Positions 1-5,641 of a DNA stretch of 8,202 bases are shown in pieces. Positions within the stretch are counted from its first letter, which is position 1, and each line of letters begins with the position of its first letter. A model generated the notes under the pieces. It ran no database searches, was not told where the DNA came from, and saw nothing but the letters and a program-made list of their open reading frames with translations. The position numbers were made by a program, and so were the translations under genes. Source of the DNA: Nocardioides sp. (GTDB lineage: Bacteria > Actinomycetota > Actinomycetes > Propionibacteriales > Nocardioidaceae); the NCBI GenBank assembly GCA_031177735.1, contig JAPSKJ010000087.1, forward strand, positions 1-8,202. The letters run 5' to 3'.

Positions 1-1
1 C

Positions 2-313
2 GCCGTCTACCTCGCGCTGCTGGCCACCAGCGACGCCGTCCTCGCGGACACCGTCGCCGCGACGGCGATCCTCGTCTCCGCCTACTACGCGGCGACCTGC
101 GCAGCGGTGCCGTTCTTCTTCCGGGGCGCCCGTGCCGCCCGTCCGGTGCGCAGACTGGTCGTGCCGGCCCTGGCCACCGTGATCTTCACCGGCGTGCTCG
201 CCCTCAGCCTCCTCGACGCCTCGCCGGTCACCGTGGTGGCCGTCGCTGTGGTGGCTGCGGTCGGCGTCGGCTACGTCTTCTCACCCTCGTTCGACCGAAG
301 GAGCACCCGATGA
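2..313 (+). CDS. C-terminal end of a multi-pass membrane protein, probably an APC-type amino acid/polyamine permease (5' end outside window)
   Basis: The frame is open from the first bases of the window and stops with TGA at 311-313, giving about 103 residues of a truncated protein. Three hydrophobic stretches are visible at roughly residues 18-40, 50-69 and 73-91. They are separated by a short arginine-rich loop (FFFRGARAARPVRR), and a basic tail follows (FDRRSTR). A helix ending in 'SAYYAATCAAVPFFFR', then a basic loop and two last helices, resembles the C-terminus of APC-family amino acid permeases. That call rests on topology and a weak motif only. The stop overlaps the next start (ATGA at 310-313), so translation is probably coupled to the lipoprotein gene and the permease belongs to the same operon. 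If so, it may move the amine or amino acid used by the ATP-grasp ligase downstream. It could be another kind of transporter. Confidence 0.5.
   Translation, partial: AVYLALLATSDAVLADTVAATAILVSAYYAATCAAVPFFFRGARAARPVRRLVVPALATVIFTGVLALSLLDASPVTVVAVAVVAAVGVGYVFSPSFDRRSTR
298..303 (+). promoter_or_regulatory. Shine-Dalgarno site of the lipoprotein gene
   Basis: AAGGAG lies 6 nt before ATG 310, inside the last codons of the upstream permease gene. It fixes the lipoprotein start. It is one of only two clear Shine-Dalgarno sites in the window, and both are inside the same operon. Confidence 0.75.
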
Positions 314-702
314 CCACGACCCCACGCCGACGGATGCGCTCGGCCAGCGTCGCCCTCGGTGTCACCACCTTGATGGCCGCCAGCCTGACCGGATGCGCCT
401 CGTCCGCCGACTACGCCGCCGTCTGCGTCGACCCGCAGACCGAGCTGCGCGTCGATGACGACCAGTGCGACGACGATGACGAGTACCACGGCGGAGGTGG
501 CGGCGGGTTCTTCTGGTACTACCTCGCCGCCAACCGGACCGTGCCGGGCCTCGGGAGCCCGGTCTCGGGCGGCACCTGGAACGGGTCGACGCTCAACGGC
601 ACGGTGCAGCGCGGCGGCCTGCCGACCACCGGCGGCTCGACGGTGAAGTCGTCGACCACCCGCGGCGGCTTCGGCGGCAGCACCAAGGGCTTCTCCTCCT
701 GA
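310..702 (+). CDS. Small Asp/Gly-rich lipoprotein, YjfM/YgiB-like (DUF1190-like) by position and C-terminus
   Basis: The product is 130 residues. It has a basic N-terminus, a hydrophobic segment and a lipobox LTGC (residues 26-29), so Cys29 should be lipidated and the protein should sit on the outer face of the membrane. The mature part has two further cysteines (C39, C53) bracketing an acidic patch (RVDDDQCDDDDEY). A run of six glycines and an aromatic patch (FFWYY, about 67-71) follow, then a Gly/Ser/Thr-rich tail with a 'TRGGFGGS' motif near 117-124. A Gly/Ser tail with an 'RGGFG'-type motif is, as I recall the family, typical of DUF1190 proteins such as YgiB and YjfM, which are encoded beside YgiC/YjfC ligases. 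The acidic stretch may bind divalent cations, but that is inference. The start overlaps the permease stop (ATGA). An AAGGAG precedes it, and the DUF350 gene follows after 37 bases. Confidence 0.75.
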   Translation: MTTTPRRRMRSASVALGVTTLMAASLTGCASSADYAAVCVDPQTELRVDDDQCDDDDEYHGGGGGGFFWYYLAANRTVPGLGSPVSGGTWNGSTLNGTVQRGGLPTTGGSTVKSSTTRGGFGGSTKGFSS

Positions 703-729
703 CCGGCACCCCGGCCCCACCAACCTCCC

Positions 730-735
730 AAGGAG
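730..735 (+). promoter_or_regulatory. Shine-Dalgarno site of the DUF350 gene
   Basis: AAGGAG ends 4 nt before ATG 740 in the 37-base gap after the lipoprotein gene. The spacing is slightly short, but the site is unambiguous and supports this start. Confidence 0.75.
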
Positions 736-739
736 CACT

Positions 740-1198
740 ATGAGCGACCTCCTCAACGCCCTGTTCCACGCCGTCGTCTACGCGGTGATCGCCGGCGCCA
801 TGCTGGTGCTGGCCTACTACGTCCTCGACGTCGTCACACCGGGACGCCTCGGCAGCCACCTGCGCGGCGTCGACGAGAACGGCGTGGAGTCGGTCCACCA
901 CCACTCGCGCTCCGCCGGCGTCGTGGCTGCGGCGTGGCTGCTGTCCAACGCGCTGGTGCTGTTCACCGCGATCTGGACCAACGGCGAGACCGACCTGGGT
1001 TGGGCGCTGGGCTGGACGGTCGCCTTCGGCGCGCTGGGCATCGCGCTCAACGCGGCGATGCTCTTCGTCATCGACGCCATCACCCCTGGCGACCTGCGCC
1101 AGATCGTCTGCGAGCCCGGTCCCGTGCGCCCGTTGGCGTACGTCGCCGCGGCGACCGCGCTGTCGGTCTCGGTCATCGTCTGCGCAAGCATCGCCTGA
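740..1198 (+). CDS. DUF350 family (YjfL-like) integral membrane protein
   Basis: The product is 152 residues, within the usual size for a DUF350 protein carrying two copies of the short repeat. Four hydrophobic helices are visible at about residues 8-29, 56-77, 86-111 and 129-150. The two halves echo each other: helix 1 is followed by 'YYVLDVVTPGRLGSHL' and helix 3 by 'LFVIDAITPGDLRQIV'. That duplicated (V/I)-D-x-(I/V)-TPG motif is characteristic of DUF350. Family members are inner-membrane proteins of unknown biochemical role. They recur next to glutathionylspermidine synthase-like ATP-grasp genes, as E. coli yjfL does near yjfC, and the same pairing is seen here. A histidine cluster (VHHHS, about 52-56) sits in the loop before helix 2. 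The next gene starts after one base (TGA-c-ATG), which indicates translational coupling. Function is otherwise unknown. Confidence 0.85.
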   Translation: MSDLLNALFHAVVYAVIAGAMLVLAYYVLDVVTPGRLGSHLRGVDENGVESVHHHSRSAGVVAAAWLLSNALVLFTAIWTNGETDLGWALGWTVAFGALGIALNAAMLFVIDAITPGDLRQIVCEPGPVRPLAYVAAATALSVSVIVCASIA

Positions 1199-1199
1199 C

Positions 1200-2477
1200 A
1201 TGTGGCGGCATCGGATCCGCCCGCGGGCGGAGTGGGAGCGCATCGTCACCGAGCAGGGCCTGGTCTTCCCGACCACCAGCCGACCCGACGGCAGCACGGT
1301 CCCGTACTGGAACGAGTCGGCGTGGTACGAGCTGACCCTGGAGGAGGTCGAGACCCTGGAGTCGGCCACCGAGGAGCTGTGGGCGATGTGCCTGGACGCC
1401 GCAGGCTTCATGGCCTCGCCCGGCTCGGGCATGACCGACGAGCGACTGGGCCTCCCGGCAGGTTCGATGGAGGTGATCCGCCGCTCGATGGAGCGCCGCG
1501 ACCCGGCGCTCTACGCCCGCTTCGACCTCGCCTACGGGCCCGACGGCTCGATCCGGATGCTCGAGATCAACGGCGACACCCCGACCGGGCTGGTCGAGAC
1601 CGGCGTCGTCCAGTGGCGTTGGCTCGAGGAGGTCATGCCCGACCTCGACCAGTGGAACAGCGTGCACGACCGCCTCGTCAACGCCTGGCGCCGGCTGCGG
1701 ACCTCCGGCGTCCTCACCGGCAGCGAGGTGCACTTCCTCTACGACCTGGGTGAGGGCGAGGCGTACGACGGTGGCGAGATGGAGATGACCATCCACTACC
1801 TGATGGACACCGCCGTCCAGGCCGGGCTGGCGACCTTCGCGCACCCGATGGCGATGGTCGGCTGGAACCCCGACGACCGCGAGTTCCGCGACGTCAACGA
1901 CTACCGGATCACCAACGCGTTCAAGCTCTACGCCTGGGAGGTGCTGCTCGGTGAGCCGTTCGGTCGCCACATCGTCGAGCAGCGCGAGCGAGAGCCGGTC
2001 CGCTGGTTCGAGCCGGCCTGGAAGGCGCTGCTGTCCACCAAGGCGCTCCTGCCGGTGCTGTGGGAGCGCAACCCTGGCCACAGGCTGCTGCTGCCGGCGT
2101 ACTTCGACGGGCCCCACGATCTGACCGACTGGGTCGCCAAGCCGCTGCACGGCCGGGAGGGCGACAACATCCGGATCCACCTCGCCGACAGCGTCGAGGA
2201 CATCGTCATGCCGGGCGACTACGGCGCCGAGGGTTTCGTCTACCAGGCCTACACCGACCTGCCCGTCTACGAGGGCAACCACGTCGTGCTCGGCTCGTGG
2301 ATCATCGACAACGAGGCGGCGGGCATGGTCGTGCGCGAGTCCGACGGCCCGGTGACCGACTACTTCAGCCGGGTCGTGCCGCACGTCATCAGCGACACGC
2401 TGGGTCCCGACGACGCACAGGTGCAGGCGTGGCTGCTGGAGCGGGTGGGCCCCGACACGCCCCGGGCCGCCGGCTGA
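1200..2477 (+). CDS. ATP-grasp amide ligase of the glutathionylspermidine synthase family (YgiC/YjfC-like)
   Basis: The product is 425 residues and comprises only the synthetase part, with no N-terminal amidase domain like that of E. coli Gss. The pre-ATP-grasp region carries the family block 'LEINGDTPTGLVETGVVQW' (about 121-139). Later come 'RWFEPAWKALLSTKALLPVLW' (about 268-288), the ATP-grasp lysine in 'VAKPLHGREGDNI' (K314), 'EGFVYQAYTDLPVYEG' (about 344-359) and 'GSWIIDNEAAGMVVRES' (about 365-381). These indicate ATP-dependent formation of an amide bond between a carboxylate and an amine, probably in the cytosol. The start follows the DUF350 stop by one base and no Shine-Dalgarno is visible, so translation is probably coupled. 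Glutathione is generally absent from actinobacteria, so I infer a substrate other than glutathione plus spermidine. The family assignment is firm; the reaction is not known. Confidence 0.9.
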   Translation: MWRHRIRPRAEWERIVTEQGLVFPTTSRPDGSTVPYWNESAWYELTLEEVETLESATEELWAMCLDAAGFMASPGSGMTDERLGLPAGSMEVIRRSMERRDPALYARFDLAYGPDGSIRMLEINGDTPTGLVETGVVQWRWLEEVMPDLDQWNSVHDRLVNAWRRLRTSGVLTGSEVHFLYDLGEGEAYDGGEMEMTIHYLMDTAVQAGLATFAHPMAMVGWNPDDREFRDVNDYRITNAFKLYAWEVLLGEPFGRHIVEQREREPVRWFEPAWKALLSTKALLPVLWERNPGHRLLLPAYFDGPHDLTDWVAKPLHGREGDNIRIHLADSVEDIVMPGDYGAEGFVYQAYTDLPVYEGNHVVLGSWIIDNEAAGMVVRESDGPVTDYFSRVVPHVISDTLGPDDAQVQAWLLERVGPDTPRAAG

Positions 2478-2490
2478 CGGCGCGGCCTCG

Positions 2491-2513
2491 CGCGGGTGGA
2501 GCGACCTCCCGCG
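2491..2513 (+). terminator. Hairpin after the ligase operon, possible terminator
   Basis: Positions 2491-2499 pair with 2505-2513: CGCGGG pairs with CCCGCG, then one T-T mismatch, then GG with CC. The loop is AGCGA. The hairpin begins 14 bases after the ligase stop and ends 5 bases before the -10-like hexamer of the HAD gene. There is no U-tract, which is common for GC-rich actinobacterial hairpins but weakens the call. Confidence 0.4.
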
Positions 2514-2518
2514 TGAGG

Positions 2519-2530
2519 GATGATGGGGTG
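2519..2530 (+). promoter_or_regulatory. Probable leaderless promoter of the HAD gene (-10 GATGAT)
   Basis: GATGAT (2519-2524) is followed by 6 nt and then GTG 2531, which would be both transcription start and start codon. No convincing -35 is seen, because its expected place is occupied by the hairpin at 2491-2513. A second GTG at 2528 would leave only 3 nt, so 2531 is preferred. Confidence 0.5.
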
Positions 2531-3337
2531 GTGACCTCCTCGCCACCGCGCTCGCCCCGGCTGGTGGCGACCGACCTCGACGGCACGCTGGTCCACTCGG
2601 ACGGCTCGGTGACGGCGTACACCCGGGAGGTGCTCACCGAGCTGGACCGGCGAGGGATCCCGGTCGTGTTCGTGACGGGTCGTCCGCTGCGCTGGTGCTA
2701 CGAGGTCTTCGACCACGTCGGGAGCCACGGGCTCGCCGTCGTCTCCAACGGCGCCCTGGTCTGGGACGTCGCCCACGACCGGGTCTGGCTCGAGCGGCCG
2801 CTCGACGTCGGCGTCGTCCTCGACGTCGCCCACCGGATCCGCGAGGCGATCCCCGGCTCGACCTTCGCCGTGGAGAGCCTGGCCGGTTTCTCCCGCGAGC
2901 CCGACTACCTGCCGCGTTTCGTGCACGCCGACGAGCCCTGCGGCGCGCTGGAGGACCTGCTCGACCCCCCGCCGGTGAAGCTGCTGGCGCGTCACGAGGA
3001 GCTGAGCCCGACCGACTACTGGGCGCTCGCCGAGAAGGCCGTCGACGAGATGGTCACGATCACCTGGTCGTCGGACTCCAGCCTGCTCGAGATCTCCGCG
3101 GCGGGGGTGACCAAGGCGTCCACCCTCGCGCTGGTCTGCGAGGAGCTCGGGATCGACGCCGCCGATGTGTGCGCGTTCGGCGACATGCCCAACGACCTGC
3201 CGATGCTCACTTGGGCCGGCACCTCCTTCGCGATGGCCAACGCGCACTCCTCGGTGCTCCAGTGCGCCGACCACGTCGCTCCCTCCAACGACGACGACGG
3301 CGTCGCGCGCGCCCTGGCCGACGTGCTGGCGCTGTGA
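2531..3337 (+). CDS. Cof-type HAD-superfamily hydrolase (class IIB sugar/nucleotide phosphatase)
   Basis: The product is 268 residues, the usual length for Cof-type HAD phosphatases. All four HAD motifs are present. Motif I is 'LVATDLDGTL', with nucleophile D15 and acid/base D17. Motif II is 'VVFVTGRPL' (T49). Motif III is the lysine of 'GVTKASTL' (K195). Motif IV is 'CAFGDMPNDLPML', with Mg-binding D218 and D222. The large insert between motifs II and III (about 80-190) is the type C2 cap. The enzyme should be a cytosolic Mg-dependent phosphatase on small phosphorylated metabolites, but the substrate cannot be read from sequence. The frame stays open well upstream into the ligase gene. I place the start at GTG 2531 because a -10-like hexamer sits 6 nt before it and because the homology begins near 'RLVATDLDG'. 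It is probably transcribed separately from the ligase operon. Confidence 0.9.
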   Translation: MTSSPPRSPRLVATDLDGTLVHSDGSVTAYTREVLTELDRRGIPVVFVTGRPLRWCYEVFDHVGSHGLAVVSNGALVWDVAHDRVWLERPLDVGVVLDVAHRIREAIPGSTFAVESLAGFSREPDYLPRFVHADEPCGALEDLLDPPPVKLLARHEELSPTDYWALAEKAVDEMVTITWSSDSSLLEISAAGVTKASTLALVCEELGIDAADVCAFGDMPNDLPMLTWAGTSFAMANAHSSVLQCADHVAPSNDDDGVARALADVLAL

Positions 3338-3342
3338 TCTGC

Positions 3343-3354
3343 TGAGATGGACGC
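3343..3354 (+). promoter_or_regulatory. Possible leaderless promoter of the TIMP-like gene (-10 TGAGAT)
   Basis: TGAGAT (3343-3348) stands 6 nt before ATG 3355, in the 17-base gap after the HAD stop. It is the weakest -10 in the window, with G in place of the usual A at position 2, and no -35 is clear. No Shine-Dalgarno is present. Read-through from the HAD gene is an alternative. Confidence 0.35.
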
Positions 3355-3939
3355 ATGCGCCGACTCGCCGCGACCCTCGCTGCCGTCCTGCTGACGCTCC
3401 CGGGCCTGTACGCCGTCGGCCCGGCCGCCCACGCCACCCCGCAGGCGTGCCCGCCGGCTGCGGCGGACCGGCCCACGCAGCTCGCGCAGGCCCAGGCCGT
3501 CTTCAGCGGGGTGGTCACCTCGGCGAAGCCGGGCGGCGGAGGCCGCGCGGTGGTCCACGACGTCACCGTCGACCGGATCTACCAGGGCCAGGTCGCCTCC
3601 ACGGACGTGCGGGTGCGCACCGCCAGCGACCGGTGCGGGCTCGGTGCCCTCAGCGTCGAGGAGCGCTACCTCTTCCTGGTCACCGCCGACGGCGACGCCT
3701 GGATGGCCGCCGGCAACAGCGGCACCGACCGCGCGTCCGACGGGCTGGTCGCCGAGGTCACCTCGCTGCTCGGGCCCGGCACCGCCCCTGGTGGCGCGCC
3801 GGCCGCACCGGCGGAGGCTGACTTCGAGCGGGTGACGTCGGTGCACCCGACGCCGTTCCTGCGCGTGGCCGCGCCGGGCATCGCCCTGGTGATCGTGGGC
3901 TGCCTCGGGCTCGCGCTGGCCCGGCGGCGTACTGCCTGA
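3355..3939 (+). CDS. Secreted, membrane-anchored protein with TIMP/netrin-like (OB-fold) domain
   Basis: The product is 194 residues. The N-terminus is a signal peptide: MRR, a hydrophobic core at about 4-22, and an AHA cleavage site ending near residue 27. The extracellular part begins with C32, then 'AVFSGVVTSAKP' (about 48-59), 'VTVDRIYQGQV' (about 70-80), 'VRVRTASDRCGL' with C94, and 'EERYLFLV' (about 102-109). This order (an AvFsGxV strand, a V-x-R-x-Y-x-G-x-V strand, a cysteine and a 'rYLfl' strand) is that of the TIMP-like domain found in many secreted actinobacterial proteins. C32 and C94 may form a disulfide. A linker rich in Ala, Pro and Gly (about 140-155) leads to a C-terminal helix at about 170-188 followed by RRR, so the protein is probably held in the membrane with its domain outside. 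There is no LPXTG motif. Function is unknown. It converges on the Bpa gene. Confidence 0.75.
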   Translation: MRRLAATLAAVLLTLPGLYAVGPAAHATPQACPPAAADRPTQLAQAQAVFSGVVTSAKPGGGGRAVVHDVTVDRIYQGQVASTDVRVRTASDRCGLGALSVEERYLFLVTADGDAWMAAGNSGTDRASDGLVAEVTSLLGPGTAPGGAPAAPAEADFERVTSVHPTPFLRVAAPGIALVIVGCLGLALARRRTA

Positions 3940-3945
3940 CGCCGA

Positions 3946-3961
3946 CTCGGCCGGGGCCGAG
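3946..3961. terminator. Hairpin between convergent genes, possible bidirectional terminator
   Basis: CTCGGC (3946-3951) pairs with GCCGAG (3956-3961) around a CGGG loop. It sits in the 37-base gap between the stops of the TIMP-like gene and Bpa, where a terminator serving both strands is expected. There is no U-tract on either side. Confidence 0.5.
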
Positions 3962-3976
3962 GACGCGCAGCAGCGG

Positions 3977-4540
3977 CTAGAGGTACATCCCGCCGGACTG
4001 GCCGGGCTTGTCCTCCGCCTGCTGTGGCTGCTGCTCCTGGCCGGGGACACCGCTCATGCCGGGTGGCAGCGAGCGGCGGATCTGCTCGAACTGCGCACGA
4101 GCGGCGACCTGCTGGGCGTAGATGGCGGTCTGGATGCCGTGGAACAGGCCTTCGAGCCAGCCGACCAGCTGGGCGTGCGCGATGCGCAGCTCCGCGTCGG
4201 AGGGCACGTGCTCGTCGGTGAAGGGCAGGCTGAGCCGCTCGAGCTCCTCGACCAGCTCGGGAGCGAGGCCGGCCTCGAGCTCCTTGATCGAGGACTGGTG
4301 GATCTCGCGCAGCCGGGCGCGGCTGGCCTCGTCGAGCGGGGCGGCCTTCACCTCGTCGAGGAGCTGACGGATCATCGAGCCGATCCGCATCACCTTGGCC
4401 GGCTGCTCGACCAGGTCGGTGACGGAGCGCTCCTCCTCCTCACCCGGCTCGTCGGCGGACTGGCCCAGGGGGCCCGGCACAGCCTCGTTCACAGGGCGTC
4501 CGTCCGGGCCGATGATCACCACGCGCTGCTCCTCGGTCAT
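3977..4540 (-). CDS. bpa: Bacterial proteasome activator Bpa/PafE (DUF2587)
   Basis: The product is 187 residues, close to the usual length. It starts 'MTEEQRVVIIGPDGRPV', typical of the family. An acidic linker (about 28-38) follows, then a helical core at about 40-157 ('VEQPAKVMRIGSMIRQLLDE' and 'AHAQLVGWLEGLFHGIQTAI'). A Gln/Pro/Gly-rich disordered tail ends in GMYL. In M. tuberculosis Bpa (PafE, Rv3780) forms a ring that docks on the 20S proteasome through a C-terminal GQYL and promotes ATP-independent degradation of unfolded proteins. Here the last residues read Met-Tyr-Leu, which keeps the Tyr-Leu and replaces Gln with a hydrophobic residue, as in the HbYX motif of proteasome activators. 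The protein is cytosolic. The start is supported by TAAGGT 6 nt upstream. The 20S proteasome genes are not in this window. Confidence 0.9.
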   Translation of the reverse strand: MTEEQRVVIIGPDGRPVNEAVPGPLGQSADEPGEEEERSVTDLVEQPAKVMRIGSMIRQLLDEVKAAPLDEASRARLREIHQSSIKELEAGLAPELVEELERLSLPFTDEHVPSDAELRIAHAQLVGWLEGLFHGIQTAIYAQQVAARAQFEQIRRSLPPGMSGVPGQEQQPQQAEDKPGQSGGMYL

Positions 4541-4552
4541 GCCACCACCTTA
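4541..4552 (-). promoter_or_regulatory. Probable leaderless promoter of bpa (-10 TAAGGT)
   Basis: On the minus strand TAAGGT (4552-4547) is followed by 6 nt and then ATG 4540. It is a good match to the actinobacterial TANNNT -10. The -35 region falls in the hairpin after the quinone oxidoreductase gene and shows no good match. Confidence 0.6.
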
Positions 4553-4562
4553 GCCAGCGGTG

Positions 4563-4597
4563 GGTCGGGCCCGCCCGGCACGCGGGCTCACCCGACC
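4563..4597 (-). terminator. Long bulged hairpin over the quinone oxidoreductase stop codon
   Basis: GGTCGGG (4563-4569) pairs with CCCGACC (4591-4597), and stacked on it CCCGC (4570-4574) pairs with GCGGG (4582-4586). The loop is 7 nt. A one-sided bulge at 4587-4590 contains the TGA stop (4588-4590 on the minus strand). It could end the oxidoreductase transcript, although it begins within the coding sequence and has no U-tract. Confidence 0.4.
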
Positions 4598-5568
4598 TGC
4601 AGCAGGATCTTCCCGGTGTGCTCGCCGGCCTCCATGATCCGGTGGGCGTCGGCGACCCGGTCGAGCGGCAGCACCTCGTGCACCACCGGTCGGACCCGGC
4701 CCGCCTCGATCAGCGGCCACACGTGCTTGACCACCTCGGCGCAGATGCGGGCCTTGTCCTCACTCGGGCGGGAGCGCAACGTGGTGGCGATGACCGAGCC
4801 GCGCTTGCGCAGCAGCTGGTTGATGTCGAGCTCGGCGCGGGTGCCGCCCTGGAGGCCGATGATCACCAGCCGACCGCCGTCGGCGAGCGCGGAGATGTTG
4901 CGGTCGAGGTAGGCCGCGCCCATGTTGTCGAGGATGACGTCGACGCCGCGGCCGCCGGTGTGGTCGTGGACGACCTCGACGAAGTCCTCCTCGCGGTAGT
5001 CGATGGTGACGTCGGACCCGAACGCCGCGGCTGCCGCACGCTTCTCCGGGCTCCCGGTGGTGGTGAAGACCCGGGCGCCGCGGGCGTGCGCCAGCTGGAT
5101 CGCGAAGCTGCCGATCCCTCCGCCGGCTCCGTGGACCAGGAAGCACTCGCCGTCGCGCAGGCCACCGGCCATGTAGACGTTGGACCACACCGTCGCCGCC
5201 ACCTCCGGCAGCGCGGCGGCCGCGACGAGGTCGACCCCGGCGGGGACCGGCATCAGCTGGCCCGCGGGGACGGCCACCTTCGTGGCGTAGCCGCCACCGG
5301 CCAGGAGTGCGCACGCCTGGTCGCCGACGGACCAGCCGGTCACGCCCTCGCCGACCTCGGCGACCGTGCCGCTGCACTCGAGCCCGAGCACGTCGGACGC
5401 ACCCGGCGGCGGCGGGTAGAAGCCCTGCCGCTGCAGCAGGTCCGCCCGGTTGAGGCCGGCTGCCACCACGTCCAGCACCACCTCACCGGGCGCGGGCCGA
5501 GGATCGTCGGTCTCGGTGACCCGCAGGACCTCGGGTTCTCCGGGCTGGTCGGCGAAGACGGCGCGCAT
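4588..5568 (-). CDS. NAD(P)H-quinone oxidoreductase, PIG3/zeta-crystallin type, zinc-free MDR family
   Basis: The product is 326 residues, full length for this family. The N-terminal GroES-like domain has the PIG3-type block 'NRADLLQRQGFYPPPPG' (40-56), then 'VLGLECSGTVAEVG' (60-73) and 'GDQACALLAGGGYA' (about 82-95). The Rossmann domain carries the dinucleotide loop 'VHGAGGGIGSFAIQLA' (145-160). Downstream are 'GGRGVDVILDNMG' (205-217) and a C-terminal 'EAGEHTGKILLQ' (313-324), the last being typical of quinone oxidoreductases. The cysteine ligands of a structural zinc are absent, as expected for zinc-independent members. Family enzymes reduce quinones using NADPH in the cytosol; the natural substrate is not readable here. 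The gene is alone between hairpins, with TAGAGT 6 nt before the ATG, so it is probably transcribed separately. Confidence 0.9.
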   Translation of the reverse strand: MRAVFADQPGEPEVLRVTETDDPRPAPGEVVLDVVAAGLNRADLLQRQGFYPPPPGASDVLGLECSGTVAEVGEGVTGWSVGDQACALLAGGGYATKVAVPAGQLMPVPAGVDLVAAAALPEVAATVWSNVYMAGGLRDGECFLVHGAGGGIGSFAIQLAHARGARVFTTTGSPEKRAAAAAFGSDVTIDYREEDFVEVVHDHTGGRGVDVILDNMGAAYLDRNISALADGGRLVIIGLQGGTRAELDINQLLRKRGSVIATTLRSRPSEDKARICAEVVKHVWPLIEAGRVRPVVHEVLPLDRVADAHRIMEAGEHTGKILLQVG

Positions 5569-5580
5569 GCCCCCACTCTA
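5569..5580 (-). promoter_or_regulatory. Probable leaderless promoter of the quinone oxidoreductase gene (-10 TAGAGT)
   Basis: TAGAGT (5580-5575, minus strand) is followed by GGGGGC and then ATG 5568. This is a strong TANNNT at the same 6-nt spacing seen for most genes here. No Shine-Dalgarno-like AGGAG occurs before the ATG, and the -35 is unclear. Confidence 0.6.
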
Positions 5581-5596
5581 GGGAGGCGCGCTGCGG

Positions 5597-5614
5597 GCGG
5601 AGACCGGCCTCCGC
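5597..5614 (-). terminator. Hairpin downstream of the DUF6457 gene, possible terminator
   Basis: GCGGAG (5597-5602) pairs with CTCCGC (5609-5614) around the 6-nt loop ACCGGC. It lies 27 bases past the DUF6457 stop in the direction of transcription and before the oxidoreductase promoter. There is no U-tract. Confidence 0.4.
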
Positions 5615-5618
5615 GTCG

Positions 5619-5632
5619 CGGCCGGCCGGCCG
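5619..5632. repeat. Perfect 14-bp GC palindrome
   Basis: CGGCCGGCCGGCCG is its own reverse complement and lies in the 73-base gap between the DUF6457 stop and the oxidoreductase start. It is built of CGG/CCG steps. It may add to termination or be a protein site, but such runs also arise by chance at this base composition. Confidence 0.4.
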
Positions 5633-5641
5633 AGCCCCGGG

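Noticed and set aside
593..1432. Minus-strand open frame opposite the lipoprotein and DUF350 genes
   Set aside because: It crosses two well-supported plus-strand genes, its composition is typical of a shadow frame, and no family motif is seen.
1200..2477. Calling the ATP-grasp protein a true glutathionylspermidine synthetase
   Set aside because: The family match is firm, but the amidase half is missing and glutathione is not the usual thiol of actinobacteria, so the specific reaction is not supported.
2060..2530. Upstream extension of the HAD frame into the ligase gene
   Set aside because: The added residues are Arg/Gly/Pro-rich noise overlapping a real gene. HAD homology starts just after GTG 2531.
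1173..2546. Long open frame on the minus strand (457 codons) opposite the ligase gene
   Set aside because: Antisense shadow created by GC-rich third positions. The translation is rich in Arg, Val, His and Asp without motifs, and the plus strand holds a clear ATP-grasp protein.
5619..5632. The 14-bp CGG/CCG palindrome as a specific regulatory site
   Set aside because: Short GC-only palindromes arise readily at this base composition. It is listed as a repeat but not promoted to a finding.
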